64,000 nt of DNA from JBEULC01 sp045504435 (GCA_045504435.1 JBEULC010000005.1:62001-126000); one strand, 5' to 3'. Positions 1 to 9,996 are shown, counted from the first letter of the stretch. The notes: generated by a model from the sequence alone, not told the origin. Program-made: numbers and translations.

Positions 1-1005
1 TTATCTGCTATGGTCTGGGTTCATCATTTCTTTACCATGGGTAGCGGTGCCAAGGTAAATGCTGTATTTGGTATAGCAACTATGATTATCTCTATTCCTA
101 CTGGGGTAAAAGTATTTAATTGGTTAGCCACTATGTATAGAGGAAAAATTAATTTTTCTACTCCTATGTTATGGTTAGTGGGGTTTTTACTTACGTTTAC
201 CTTAGGAGGCATGACAGGAGTGATGCTTGCTATACCAGCTGCAGACTTTCAATACCACAACAGCTTATTCTTAGTAGCTCATTTTCATAATACTATTATA
301 GGAGGAGTAATATTTGGTTATTTTGCAGGCCTTTATTATTGGTTTCCTAAGATATTTGGCTTTAAATTGCATGAAGGTCTAGGAAGATTAGCATTTTATT
401 TATGGACTTCAGGTGTTTTTGTAGCCTTGGCTCCTGTTTACATGCTAGGAATAATGGGGGCAACTCGCAGATTATATACTTATAGTAACTCGGATTGGAT
501 TTTATATTTTTTTATTGCGGCGGTAGGAACTCTAATGATTGCAGGTGCAATAGGTTTACAGGTACTACAAATTCTATGGAGTATATATAAGCGTAAGGAG
601 CTTGCTTGTTCCAATGATCCTTGGAATGCGCGCACCTTGGAGTGGTCTATACCTTCTCCTGCTCCGGCTTATAATTTTGCCCTTGAACCTACAGTTGAGA
701 AAATAGATGATTTTTGGTATAAAAAACAAAATAATGCTCTACTATCAACAGCTTCAATAAAGCCAAGGTATGAAGATATTCACATGCCAAAAAATACCAA
801 AATTCCTTTATTAATAGGAATTTTAAGCTTAGTTTTTGGTTTTGCCTTTGTTTTCCATATTAATTGGGCAATTATTGCCACTTTTGCTATAATGATAATT
901 CTCTTATTAATTAGATCTTTTGATCCTGATAAAGATTACTATATCAAAGCAGCGGAAGTACAATCAACAGAAGAAAAATTTAATAAAGGGGTTTATCATG
1001 AGTAA
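1..1005 (+). CDS. cyoB: Cytochrome bo3 ubiquinol oxidase subunit I, 3' part
   Basis: This is the C-terminal half of the haem-copper subunit that oxidises ubiquinol, reduces oxygen to water and pumps protons in the inner membrane. The reading frame is open to the first base, so the gene starts outside the window. The adjacent histidines in VWVHHFFTMG match the CuB ligands, and AHFHN (about 90 residues later) supplies the haem o3 and haem b ligands. GGMTGV, HNSLF and WPK-like segments follow E. coli CyoB closely, and the tail has two further membrane segments. The stop codon overlaps the cyoC start by 8 bases, as in a translationally coupled cyo operon. Confidence 0.97.
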   Translation, partial: LSAMVWVHHFFTMGSGAKVNAVFGIATMIISIPTGVKVFNWLATMYRGKINFSTPMLWLVGFLLTFTLGGMTGVMLAIPAADFQYHNSLFLVAHFHNTIIGGVIFGYFAGLYYWFPKIFGFKLHEGLGRLAFYLWTSGVFVALAPVYMLGIMGATRRLYTYSNSDWILYFFIAAVGTLMIAGAIGLQVLQILWSIYKRKELACSNDPWNARTLEWSIPSPAPAYNFALEPTVEKIDDFWYKKQNNALLSTASIKPRYEDIHMPKNTKIPLLIGILSLVFGFAFVFHINWAIIATFAIMIILLLIRSFDPDKDYYIKAAEVQSTEEKFNKGVYHE

Positions 1006-1612
1006 TATGCTTCATAATCATTCTACACCCCCTGATCACCATGATCATCATCATGAGGAGCACGAAAAAAAAGTAAGGGACGTCTCTTTATACGGTTTTT
1101 GGCTTTATATAATGACAGATTTAGTATTATTTGCTACTTTATTTATTATTTATCTTGTGCTTAGCAAGGGATATCCGGCTCCTCATTTTGATCTCACATT
1201 TGTAATGTATGAAACTTTTGTGTTACTTACTAGTAGCTTTACCTTAGGGCTAGCAGTAATTTATATGCAACGTAAAAATAATTACCAGGTTTTATTGTGG
1301 CTGGGAGCCACCTTTATTTTAGGGGCAATTTTTATTGGGTTAGAAATAACAGAGTTTCTTAATCTTATTAGGGAGGGCCATACTTGGAATACTCATGCTT
1401 ATTTTTCCTCCTTTTTTACTTTGGTTGGAACTCATGGATTACACGTTAGTTTTGGTTTATTATGGATGTTAGCTTTGATCATTCAAATTGCCATGAGAGG
1501 AGTTACTCCACAAAATATCACTAAAATTATGGTATTAAGTTTATTTTGGCACTTTTTAGATATCGTTTGGATATTTGTTTTTAGTATTATTTATCTAACA
1601 GGAGCATTATAA
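998..1612 (+). CDS. cyoC: Cytochrome bo3 ubiquinol oxidase subunit III
   Basis: A 204-residue membrane subunit, the same length as E. coli CyoC, that packs against subunit I. I place the start at the ATG at 998 (MSNMLHNHS), which has AAAGGGG just upstream. A longer frame starting at 920 would run deep into cyoB and is unlikely. The N terminus is a histidine-rich cytoplasmic stretch (DHHDHHHEEH), then five hydrophobic segments with the family sequences FWLYIMTDLVLFA and GTHGLHVSFGLLWM. It overlaps cyoB by 8 bases and cyoD by one base. Confidence 0.96.
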   Translation: MSNMLHNHSTPPDHHDHHHEEHEKKVRDVSLYGFWLYIMTDLVLFATLFIIYLVLSKGYPAPHFDLTFVMYETFVLLTSSFTLGLAVIYMQRKNNYQVLLWLGATFILGAIFIGLEITEFLNLIREGHTWNTHAYFSSFFTLVGTHGLHVSFGLLWMLALIIQIAMRGVTPQNITKIMVLSLFWHFLDIVWIFVFSIIYLTGAL

Positions 1613-1971
1613 TGTCCCCAATACAACCAACTAACTCTAAGGATTCACATGCTCCTAGACATGAAGAAGAACCTCATAGCTCTATAAAAAATTATGTAAT
1701 AGGTTTTACTTTATCTATACTTTTTACTGTTATTCCTTTTTATGTAGTAATGAATAATAGTCTAAGTAAGGGGGGAATTGTATTTGTGATCTTTTTCTCA
1801 GCTGCTATCCAATTGATTGTACAACTTTGGTTTTTCTTGCATTTAAATGAAGAGAAAAAACCATTTTATTTGACCCAGGCCTTTTTATTTGCAGTAATTT
1901 CTTTATTCATTATTATAGGTGGCAGCTTATGGGTAATGTATGAGCTAACTTATTATATGCATTTAGCTTAA
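1612..1971 (+). CDS. cyoD: Cytochrome bo3 ubiquinol oxidase subunit IV
   Basis: A 119-residue small subunit of the bo3 oxidase with three membrane helices, a charged histidine-containing N terminus (residues 1-27) and the family stretch QLWFFLHLNEEKKPF after helix 2. Its ATG shares a base with the cyoC stop codon, so translation is probably coupled. E. coli CyoD has 109 residues. No cyoE (haem O synthase) follows: the next 1.4 kb has no gene. Confidence 0.95.
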   Translation: MSPIQPTNSKDSHAPRHEEEPHSSIKNYVIGFTLSILFTVIPFYVVMNNSLSKGGIVFVIFFSAAIQLIVQLWFFLHLNEEKKPFYLTQAFLFAVISLFIIIGGSLWVMYELTYYMHLA

Positions 1972-3405
1972 GACTTTTTAATATAAAGCCAATTTAAGGA
2001 TTTATAATATTTATTTTATATCTTTAAAATGGCCTTAATTGTTAACTTTAGTTTTACTTAAAGAATTATAATAATTATTTAAACTGATTATTATAAAATT
2101 TATTATTATAACTTTATAAAAATAAATCATTCTTTAATTGGTTGCCCCTTTTTAAGACATCTCTTTAAAAATATGTTTTATCCCATATTTAATACTTAGT
2201 GCTTAATTTAGTATTATTTATAGTTAGAAGATACGTAAGGCTTTACTTTTTAAAAATCTAAACCCTTAAGTTAAAAAAGATAAAAGAAATAAAGATAAAA
2301 TAAATTTTTAGTAATAAAAAATTGGTGAGCTCTTTCTTAATTACCTCTTCTTGAAAATAGTAGTTATTTTATCTAAACTGGTTGTTTAAATCAATAGTTA
2401 CAGCTTGTAGCCCCCTTTAGTTTATTTAGAACTTTTAGCTTATCTATAATTTTTATAATTTTACTTTATACCATCAATTAGCTTATTTATTAGCTATATT
2501 TTCACTTAAATAGCATAGTACTATGTGCTCCCTCAATATTTTATAAAATTTACTTTATTAGCTATATTCCTTTAGTTAATTTTTAATATATCTACTGTAC
2601 TTAGTTTATTAAAAGATAATTTGCTTACAATTTTTTAGAAATAAGCCATTATTTAAAGAAAATCACCTCTTTGTGTTAAAATCTCTGGTTATATATTATT
2701 GGAGCTAGAAGTAAAACTCCTATTAATTAATAACTTTAATATAAAAGCTTATTACACCTTACCAACACCTTGGTAAATTAAAACTTATGTCAATTGGTTG
2801 ATTAATATTTAAAAGGTAAATATGTAGTTAATCCCCTAATTAGCTTGTGAGATTAATTATGCTTGATCTAGTTTATTTTAAAAAAATTGGTAGTGTACCT
2901 TTAATAATTATTTTACACCTAACTTGTCCCGCTACATAAGATTTAATTGTAATAAAAGTGCCTAAGATCAATTTTATTAACTAACTTATCACAACAGATT
3001 TATTACTATGAAAGCTTTTAAATATAGGGAATTTTGATGATCTAGGGATAGTTAAAATAGAGAGAAAATGACAAGAAAAATAATTAAGTAAAAATAGGCA
3101 AGAATAAAAATCTATAAATATCGCGTTTTTATTAGCCCCTTAAAGCGTTAAAAAAATATTATAGAAAAACTACAATCAAAACTAAAATCTACTTACTAAC
3201 CCCTTAATTAAATAACCTTATAAAAAATTAAGCAACTAATTTATTTCAGTTGCTTAATTTGGCTAATGCTCTTTAATTTTAACAAATTTATTGATAGCTT
3301 GCTATTATTGATTGATTACCTAAATAGCTAGTTTATAATAATCAACTTAGCTATTGGCTTTTTCTAATTAAGAATTATTGAAATCCATGAAAGTTTAAAT
3401 ATGTT
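1972..3405. other. Long intergenic region, no gene recognised
   Basis: About 1.43 kb of very AT-rich DNA between cyoD and the amidase gene. It has no sizeable open frame on either strand and no protein remnant that I recognise, including cyoE. It contains a 12-base palindrome (CATAGTACTATG, 2514-2525) and the terminator-like hairpin annotated at 3221-3260. It looks like decayed sequence typical of a reducing genome. Confidence 0.6.
3221..3260 (-). terminator. Rho-independent terminator downstream of the amidase gene
   Basis: A perfect 13-base inverted repeat (AAATTAAGCAACT at 3225-3237, its complement at 3248-3260) encloses a 10-base loop. Read on the minus strand the stem runs into six T residues. 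It lies about 145 bases beyond the stop of the minus-strand amidase gene and is the nearest terminator candidate for it. Confidence 0.65.
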
Positions 3406-4125
3406 TTAAACTGTGGCTTTCTTTAAAGCCAGGAGGGCTTGTAGCGTTCTTCTCTCTTGTTCCCCAAATTCAAGATTTTTTCTATAAGCATCAGTATTAT
3501 AATGCAATTGAAAGGCCTTTTTGCTAAAGTCTAAAAAAGCTTTATCTTTCACATTATAACCAAATTGGTGGAGACTTTTCTCATCGCCTAAATATAATTT
3601 AGTTTCTTGTTGTGCTATTTCCTTAGCCGTTGGAAATAAGCCTATCTTGCTTTTGGCCATACGCTTCCATGGGAAGGCAGGACCTGGATCAATCTTGCGA
3701 TCTGGCGCAATATCGCTATGTCCTACCACAAGATGAGGTTTAATATTATATTTTAAAATCAGATACTTACTCAAAGCTTCTACAGCAACAAGCTGGGGTT
3801 CTGTAAAAGAAGGTTGTTTGCCTTTTACATAACCTGCATTAACAATTTCAAGACCCAAAGAGGCACTATTACAGTTAATAATACTCTCCCACTTACTTAG
3901 GCCTGCATGCCATGATCTTTTATCCTCAGCAACACATTCATAAGTTTTTCCATCTGTATTTATTAAATAATGAGAACTAACTTTGCTAGCTGGATTTAAA
4001 AAAGTATTTATAGTGCCTTGAAAATCTGAAATCGTATAATGCATAATTAACATAGTTATAGGCAAAGTTCTATTGTTGAAATTAGGCGAGGCAAATACAG
4101 CAGAAATAGTTATATTATTATTCAA
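3406..4125 (-). CDS. N-acetylmuramoyl-L-alanine amidase, AmpD/AmiD type
   Basis: A zinc amidase (Amidase_2 fold) that cleaves the bond between muramic acid and the stem peptide, for peptidoglycan turnover and recycling. Likely zinc ligands are H29 (IMHYT), H136 (GHSDIAPDRKIDPGP) and D146, with H73 in RSWHAG near the site. Residues about 175-237 look like a C-terminal peptidoglycan-binding domain, which favours an AmiD-like arrangement over short cytosolic AmpD. The start is a TTG at 4123-4125 behind a strong AAGGGGGG ribosome site; it is kept because the conserved SPNFNNR stretch precedes the first internal Met. I see no clear signal peptide. Confidence 0.9.
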   Translation of the reverse strand: MNNNITISAVFASPNFNNRTLPITMLIMHYTISDFQGTINTFLNPASKVSSHYLINTDGKTYECVAEDKRSWHAGLSKWESIINCNSASLGLEIVNAGYVKGKQPSFTEPQLVAVEALSKYLILKYNIKPHLVVGHSDIAPDRKIDPGPAFPWKRMAKSKIGLFPTAKEIAQQETKLYLGDEKSLHQFGYNVKDKAFLDFSKKAFQLHYNTDAYRKNLEFGEQERRTLQALLALKKATV

Positions 4126-4556
4126 GATCGCACCCCCCTTAGGTTAGTTTAAACATTTATTTACAAATATTTTATACCCAAAATGAATTACAATGCATTT
4201 TTTATACATATTAAATATAAGCAAATAAAAAATAAAAGCAAGTGTATAATTATGCATGAGATATTTATAAGATAATAGGCAAAATGTAAGCTATAATAAC
4301 TTATATTTTAGCAAAATGAAGGATCTTGGGGATTTTATCTAAATAAATTTGTAATACATCATATGCAATATTAAAAATTAATAAAAAGGAAAATCTAGGA
4401 AAGGGGGAACTACCCTAAAATTTTTTTAAAAACTATTGGTAAAATTTAAAAAAGTTTTAAGAACCAAGGAGATAAAGCTTATTAATACGCTGAAATTAAG
4501 AAAAAAGTTGAACAAAAAATTAGTATAATGTTATAAGCACTTAATTATACAAGAAG
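4126..4556. other. Intergenic region, no gene recognised
   Basis: About 430 bases of AT-rich DNA between the amidase and rhodanese genes (both minus strand). The only notable items are the purine-rich ribosome site of the amidase gene near 4130-4140 and a weak 7-base inverted repeat (GTATAAT/ATTATAC) just beyond the rhodanese stop. I see no gene remnant. Confidence 0.5.
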
Positions 4557-4943
4557 CTAAAATGTAGTTGGTATAGAGCCATTTTTTATAGAATATCCTA
4601 AAGATGCCCATTCTAAAATGCCATTTTTTAAATTTTTTAGTTTAATATCCCTAATTTCATCAAAGGCTTGATCTAAAGGCAATACGTAACAACACTTGGC
4701 ACTTCTAATACCTGCCGCACAATACAATAATACCGTTATAGGTAAATCAGTATATTGATTTTTTTCATCGCAAAGATCATAAATTTTTTCCATGTTTAAA
4801 CTATCCATAGGGATATGATATGAGCTTTCAATATAACCGCTTTGATATTCCTCTAAAGTTCTAACATCAATTATAACCAGATTTTCTCTAGATTTTTCCA
4901 TTAAATCTTTTAACTCTTTAGATGTTATATCAAAATCATGCAT
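4557..4943 (-). CDS. Rhodanese-like domain protein
   Basis: A single-domain rhodanese of 128 residues. It starts with an amphipathic stretch and then IIDVRTLEEYQSGYIESSYHIP, the classic DVR...E...GHI-type signature. The putative catalytic cysteine is C75 in the loop LLYCAAGIRSAKC. A C-terminal GILEWASLGYSI matches the usual end of the domain. Members transfer sulfane sulfur or act as thiol-binding modules; the substrate here cannot be told. It stands alone, 78 bases before the YfcC-type carrier stop on the same strand. Confidence 0.85.
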   Translation of the reverse strand: MHDFDITSKELKDLMEKSRENLVIIDVRTLEEYQSGYIESSYHIPMDSLNMEKIYDLCDEKNQYTDLPITVLLYCAAGIRSAKCCYVLPLDQAFDEIRDIKLKNLKNGILEWASLGYSIKNGSIPTTF

Positions 4944-5021
4944 GAAAATACCTATTAAATTTATTAATTAAAACCTTGATATTACCTATATAAGTAACAT
5001 CAAGGCACTTAATTTCATTGA

Positions 5022-6401
5022 TTAGTAATATACTTTAATCAATAAGAAAGCCATAGATAAAATAAGTTGAATCCCTAAAAGTGGATATACAAATTTTACC
5101 CAACTTCCCCATCCTATCCGCGCCATACCGATTGCAGCCATTAATACTCCTGAAGTAGGAGTAATCATATTTACTAAACCTGAAGCAAATTGAAAAGAGC
5201 TTACCATAGCTGATCTGGGCACCGCAAATAAATCAGCTAAAGGTGCCATAATAGACATAGTTAATGAGGCATGACCTGAAGAAGAGGGTACTAAGAAGGC
5301 AATCCCTATTTGTACAATCTCATTAAGAATAATAAATGATCCTTTAGATAATCCGGCCAGGAAGTTAGCTGTACCATTTAAAATAGTATCAATAATTAAA
5401 CCATCTTGCGCAATCACCACAATTCCTCTAGAAAGACCAATAACCATGGCTGCTCCTAAAAAGTTTTTAGCTCCTTCAATAAAAGCTTCACAAAATTCAG
5501 TATCGTTAATGCGAGCTATCACCGCAGTTAACAAACCCAATCCCATAAATAAAGCAGAAATTTCGCCAATACCCCATTCAAATTTTACAATACAAAACAT
5601 CATAGTGAGGATCATTAGTGCAAAGGTAACTAAAATAGTCTTACGCTGCCAATTAAAATCCATGGTGTCTACTTTAGTATTTTGAATAAAATAAGCTGTA
5701 TGTTTATCTTTTAAATTAGCTATTATTGACTTACTAGGATCTTTTTTAACTTTGCTAGCATACCAAGATACATAAATCATAGAGATGATTACAGAGCAAA
5801 CTAAAAAGGCTATTCTTAGAAAAAATCCATCTTTTAAGGAAATTTGCGCAATGTTAGAGGCAATTCCTGTAGCAAAAGGGTTTACTGTAGAGGCCATCAC
5901 CCCTGTACCTGCCCCAATTACGATAATGGCTAATCCTACCATAACGTCATATCCAGCTCGTAACATTAAAGGAATTATTATTAAATAAAAAGCTAAAGTT
6001 TCTTCCCACATCCCTGTAGTAGTGCCCCCAATAGAAAACAAACAGATGAGAACTGGGATCAATATTTTATCTTTACCTTTTAGCTTGGTAATTAACCTCT
6101 TTATGCCACTATCTATGGCCCCTGTTTTAATTATAACTCCATAAGTTCCTCCTACAATTAAAACATAGGCAATGATTTCCACAGAATCTACTATACCTTT
6201 AAATAAAGCTTTTAAAACACTCTGAACTCCCTGCGGAGAAGGCTCTACCTCTTTATAGGTACCAGCAACTATGAGGTTTTTTCCGGTTTTTTCATCAAAT
6301 TGTCGGTCAAATGTGCCCGCTGGCATAAGCCACGTTAAGATAGCCATTATTATAATTAAGAAAAATATAATAGATAAGGTATGAGGAATAGGGATTTTCA
6401 T
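5022..6401 (-). CDS. YfcC/DcuC-type transporter
   Basis: A polytopic inner-membrane carrier of 459 residues with about 12 hydrophobic segments. It begins MKIPIPHTLSIIFFLII and has LTWLMPAGTFDR near residues 22-33, typical of the YfcC family (C4-dicarboxylate uptake C superfamily). Two pseudo-symmetric re-entrant regions are visible: VIGAGTGVMASTVNPFATG and LVPSSSGHASLTMSIMAPL, followed by NMITPTSGVLMAA. Family members are annotated as dicarboxylate or basic amino-acid (arginine/ornithine) carriers, so the substrate is open. The ATG has AAGGAAAAC upstream. Import of host metabolites would suit an intracellular lifestyle (inference). Confidence 0.88.
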   Translation of the reverse strand: MKIPIPHTLSIIFFLIIIMAILTWLMPAGTFDRQFDEKTGKNLIVAGTYKEVEPSPQGVQSVLKALFKGIVDSVEIIAYVLIVGGTYGVIIKTGAIDSGIKRLITKLKGKDKILIPVLICLFSIGGTTTGMWEETLAFYLIIIPLMLRAGYDVMVGLAIIVIGAGTGVMASTVNPFATGIASNIAQISLKDGFFLRIAFLVCSVIISMIYVSWYASKVKKDPSKSIIANLKDKHTAYFIQNTKVDTMDFNWQRKTILVTFALMILTMMFCIVKFEWGIGEISALFMGLGLLTAVIARINDTEFCEAFIEGAKNFLGAAMVIGLSRGIVVIAQDGLIIDTILNGTANFLAGLSKGSFIILNEIVQIGIAFLVPSSSGHASLTMSIMAPLADLFAVPRSAMVSSFQFASGLVNMITPTSGVLMAAIGMARIGWGSWVKFVYPLLGIQLILSMAFLLIKVYY

Positions 6402-7377
6402 CGGAGTTTTCCTTAATTGATATAGTTTTATAATTAAAATAAATTTATGAGTAAGACTTGTTCTAGTTCTGCTTACTAAAAAGTATACTATAGGATTTTT
6501 TAACTAATTAAAACATTTTATTTCAAATATTTCAGCTACTTATATTTACTCCCACCTCTATAATAAAATTTGTATGAATTCCTATAAATTAAGGCCCTAA
6601 TTAAAGTAGAATCATAAACCCTTTATTATAAGAAAAGCAGATTACCTTGAAAATATACAGACCTTAGCATAAAAAACTAAAGGATTATATAATAAATACA
6701 AAGCTTACCGGAAAAATATAAAAGAATTTAGTAATTTTTATATAAAATATTTTGTTCTCTTTGATTAGGTAAAATGGGGAAGAAAATATACTATCAAAGA
6801 TAAAACACTTTGAAGCTTTATAGGTTGTTATATTAATAAATGTAAAAGCAGTTAAAAGAGGCAAGTGTTTCTATAAAATAATATAAAAAATTGGTATCTG
6901 ATAGAAAAGATATTTCTACCAAAAATCCTTAGTTAACAAGTTATATTCCCTCATTTATTTTATTAGTATAATAAATATTTCTAATAACCCTATCTGTTGC
7001 CTCAAAGGTGACGTTGTTTAATAAATATCTTGCTAATTTATTGAGTACTATTAAGGAAAATCTCCATTGGCTTTAAGTAGGAAAATAACAATTTCTTATA
7101 TCGTAAATCCTTTATTAAGGTTTTATGTAAATCCATTTAAAACCAAATTAAAATAAATTGTTTAATCTATAATTTAATAGGGGTCATTATATTTATGGGC
7201 TTAGCCTTTATCTACCCCTAAGGCTTTCTTTAGTTAATCCCCATTTTAGAAAATTACTTTTCGAAATTAAAACGGATTTGTCTGTTTTAGAAGGTAGTGC
7301 TAAAGTTAGACAACCTAAAAATTTAATAAAATGAAGAATAGATCAAAACTTGTTTAGCTTAATTAGAAGGTTTTTAG
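6402..7377. other. Intergenic region, no gene recognised
   Basis: About 975 bases between the divergent YfcC-type and polyprenyl synthase genes. The DNA is AT-rich with no sizeable frame and no repeat strong enough to call. It must contain the promoters of both flanking genes, but no -35/-10 pair stands out. Confidence 0.5.
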
Positions 7378-8232
7378 ATGATAGAACAATTAAAAAAAGT
7401 CACTATAGCCCAAGATAGTAAAATTATTAAACCCATAGATGATAGATTGCCTTTAAGTTTACAGCTGCTTCAATTTAAAGAGCAAATGGAAGATATGCTT
7501 GAGCAAAATCTTAATGTTAATTATTTTCCGTCTTTAAATCTTATAAATTCCATGCGTTATTCAAGTTTGCAAGGTGGAAAAAAGCTAAGGTCTTTTATTT
7601 TATATTTTTTAGGGCGTAAATTAAATTTAAATTTAGATATTTGTATGAGAATTGGAGTAGCTTTAGAGTTTATTCATACTTATACATTGATTCATGATGA
7701 TTTACCGGCAATTGATAATGATGATATGCGCCGCTTTCGGCCTTCAAATCATAAGATGTTTGATGAAGCTACGGCGATTTTAGCTGGTGATGCTTTACAA
7801 AGCGAAGCTTTTTATCTATTGAGTTGCAAAGGTATGGGTTTGCCTGCTAAATTACAACTGGAGATTTTAAATGTGGTAGCTACAACCATAGGTGCCAGGA
7901 ATTTAATTAGTGGTCAGGATTTTGATATTTTATTTAAGCAATCTTCTGATGTAGAAGCTAATATTTTGAAGATCACCCAAATTAATCTATTAAAAACCGC
8001 AAAAATGATTGCCTTGCCCTTTATTATTGCGGCTAAATTAGCTAAGAAACCAAAGAGTTTTGAGGATCTTTTAGCAAGTTATGGCGAAAAGTTAGGATTA
8101 ATTTTTCAAATTAGAGATGATTTTGCTGATAAAGAAGATGATAAAAATCATAAAAAATATCTTAATAAGGTAAAGGGTAAAAATTGCTCTATTATTATTT
8201 ATAAAGCTGCTATTATGGCCTTATTTTTCTAA
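7378..8232 (+). CDS. ispA: Short-chain polyprenyl (farnesyl) diphosphate synthase, short C terminus
   Basis: An IspA-type prenyltransferase that condenses IPP with DMAPP/GPP. The family GGKKLR substrate site is at residues 66-71. The first Asp-rich motif is HDDLPAIDNDDMRR (residues 106-119). GARNLISGQDFDI and the second Asp-rich motif FQIRDDFADKEDD (about residue 240) follow. The protein has 284 residues but stops about 30-40 residues after the second motif, losing the final helices that E. coli IspA (299 aa) has, although the N terminus is some 25 residues longer. C-terminal truncation or a recent frameshift is possible. With ispH further along, it indicates isoprenoid synthesis. Confidence 0.88.
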   Translation: MIEQLKKVTIAQDSKIIKPIDDRLPLSLQLLQFKEQMEDMLEQNLNVNYFPSLNLINSMRYSSLQGGKKLRSFILYFLGRKLNLNLDICMRIGVALEFIHTYTLIHDDLPAIDNDDMRRFRPSNHKMFDEATAILAGDALQSEAFYLLSCKGMGLPAKLQLEILNVVATTIGARNLISGQDFDILFKQSSDVEANILKITQINLLKTAKMIALPFIIAAKLAKKPKSFEDLLASYGEKLGLIFQIRDDFADKEDDKNHKKYLNKVKGKNCSIIIYKAAIMALFF

Positions 8233-8652
8233 CTTAGACTTTGTTTCCTAAGCATAGCTAAGGCTAACTGAAAATGCCAAAGAGTTTTTATAATTAACGA
8301 AAACTTGATTAGGTTTTTACTTACTGCTTAGTAAATATGAGATCAAGCAATATTTATTTAGATTAAAAAGTAAAGGCTAATTTAAAGATAATATTTATTT
8401 TTTATACTTTTTGGAAGTTTTTAGTTTAGCTTGAGTTAAGTTTTTATAATAAGCTTGAGTTAAGTTTTTATAATAAACTAAGTTAGAGGTTTGCCTTGTT
8501 TAATATTTTAAATTCAAAGTTTTAAATCGGAATGTAGGTTCTAATTTATTTTCTAATTTCAAATAACAAATTTTATACAGGGCAAACTCTAAATTAATTA
8601 TGGCTTATCTTACCTTGGCTTATAATTAAAATTAAATCACAAGTTTAAGGAT
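8233..8652. other. Intergenic region between ispA and the maltoporin gene
   Basis: 420 bases between the convergent ends of the prenyl synthase (plus) and maltoporin (minus) genes. No frame resumes the missing C terminus of the prenyl synthase. The notable item is the 24-base tandem duplication at 8428-8475. No clear terminator is visible. Confidence 0.5.
8428..8475. repeat. 24-base perfect tandem duplication
   Basis: Two adjacent identical 24-base units that begin AGCTTGAGTTAAG and end TTATAATA (8428-8451 and 8452-8475). A partial third start (ACTAAG) follows. It lies in non-coding DNA downstream of ispA and probably reflects replication slippage. Confidence 0.9.
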
Positions 8653-9996
8653 TTAACTCCACCATTCAAATTGAATACCAACAGCAGAATGATTTTTACT
8701 GTTTAATTGTTGAATTCCATTTGTTTTTTCAGATTGGGTAAAATAAGTGGCATATGCTCTTAAAGATGGTCTGCCCATTATACCATTTACCTGAATTTGT
8801 TGTGCTAAAGTAGCTTTAAAGAGATTATTCTTTTGGTTGTTAGCCTTTAAATTTTTCTCTTTATATTCCACCATATCATAACCTACTTCAAAAGCTGTAC
8901 TATGGAGATCACTCCATTTATACATTGGTCTAACCCCTATGCTCAGCCAATCATTTGTTTGAGAGCTAAAGGTATTTTCCCTGCTTTGAAGTAATGCCAC
9001 ATACATCATCTCTATTTTATTAGTAATGTGGATGTTACCATGATCAATAACCCTAAACAAAGAACCTACATTATTATCATTATAAATAGGAGATTGATTA
9101 GAGGTAGAGGCCGGATTTAAAGTTATATTACTTACAGTATATCTAACATTAGTTCTTCCGTTACCGCCTTTTGTGGTGGCACCACTTGACATACTAGACA
9201 TAGCATCGGTAGCATACTGAAATACTAGCTTATTCTCCCCACCTAGGATATTTTGATTATAAATAGCGGTTAACATATAACCAGTGTTTTTCTTCTTATC
9301 AAAACTGCTTTGACTCATATAATTACCTGCAACTGTCTGAGAAGGACCGATTATGAAATTATTTAGCTTATCTTTACCAAACCCATAATCTACACCTAGC
9401 TCTACGCTTGCACCTTGTAAAACATTTACAGGCATCTTTAATCTAACATCATACATGTTCCCAACAGTTAAATTATCTTCATTTCTAGTTACAGCCAATG
9501 ATAATTTACCAACTTTAACATCGATGTTTTCTATACCCGCTCCTGGGCCTGAAATATCCCAATAAAAATAATCTAGCATGTGAACATCATGCCTTTGATA
9601 ATATCTTTTACCTACCCATACTGTAGCACCTGGTAAAATATCAATTAGATTTTTACCTTGAACGTTTATTTCTCTTAACCGGATGTTACTGATTTCATCA
9701 TCAGTCAATTCTGAAGTAGAAATACCCAGTGAGTTCGTTATATATAAACTTCTTTCACCTTCCCGCCATACTTCTTGGCCCAAAGTTAAATCAACATATG
9801 TATCACACTCATTACCTAATCTGTATTTTGCATCTCCACCTTTTACCTCTGCACAGCTTTTTTTATTAGAATAAGCTCCTGTACCCCAATAAATCCCACT
9901 TCTAACGTAACCACCCAAATCTACGGCACTAGCTGAAATTGGAGCTAATAGTAGTAAAGCACCCATTGCCATTTTAATTTTATTTTTTTTAGCCAT
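8653..9996 (-). CDS. lamB: LamB-type maltoporin (carbohydrate-selective outer-membrane porin)
   Basis: A 447-residue outer-membrane barrel. A signal peptide (MAKKNKIKMAMGALLLLAPISASA) is followed by VDLGGYVRSGI, the usual start of mature LamB. Strong family signatures are YRLGNECDTYVDL, ATVWVGKRYYQRHDVH and YWDISGPGAGIENID; the protein ends in an aromatic strand (FEWWS). LamB trimers let maltodextrins and other sugars diffuse through the outer membrane. No maltose ABC transporter or malT-like gene is nearby. The leader contains a hairpin (CGAGA/TCTCG, 10062-10083) and an unused-looking AAGGAGG about 95 bases before the ATG. Confidence 0.93.
   Translation of the reverse strand: MAKKNKIKMAMGALLLLAPISASAVDLGGYVRSGIYWGTGAYSNKKSCAEVKGGDAKYRLGNECDTYVDLTLGQEVWREGERSLYITNSLGISTSELTDDEISNIRLREINVQGKNLIDILPGATVWVGKRYYQRHDVHMLDYFYWDISGPGAGIENIDVKVGKLSLAVTRNEDNLTVGNMYDVRLKMPVNVLQGASVELGVDYGFGKDKLNNFIIGPSQTVAGNYMSQSSFDKKKNTGYMLTAIYNQNILGGENKLVFQYATDAMSSMSSGATTKGGNGRTNVRYTVSNITLNPASTSNQSPIYNDNNVGSLFRVIDHGNIHITNKIEMMYVALLQSRENTFSSQTNDWLSIGVRPMYKWSDLHSTAFEVGYDMVEYKEKNLKANNQKNNLFKATLAQQIQVNGIMGRPSLRAYATYFTQSEKTNGIQQLNSKNHSAVGIQFEWWS

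Noticed and set aside
920..997. N-terminal extension of cyoC from an ATG at 920
   Set aside because: It would lie inside cyoB in another frame. The ATG at 998 has a ribosome site and gives the normal 204-residue length.
1972..3405. Hidden cyoE gene after cyoD
   Set aside because: No frame or UbiA-family motif (NxxxD) could be read in any frame.
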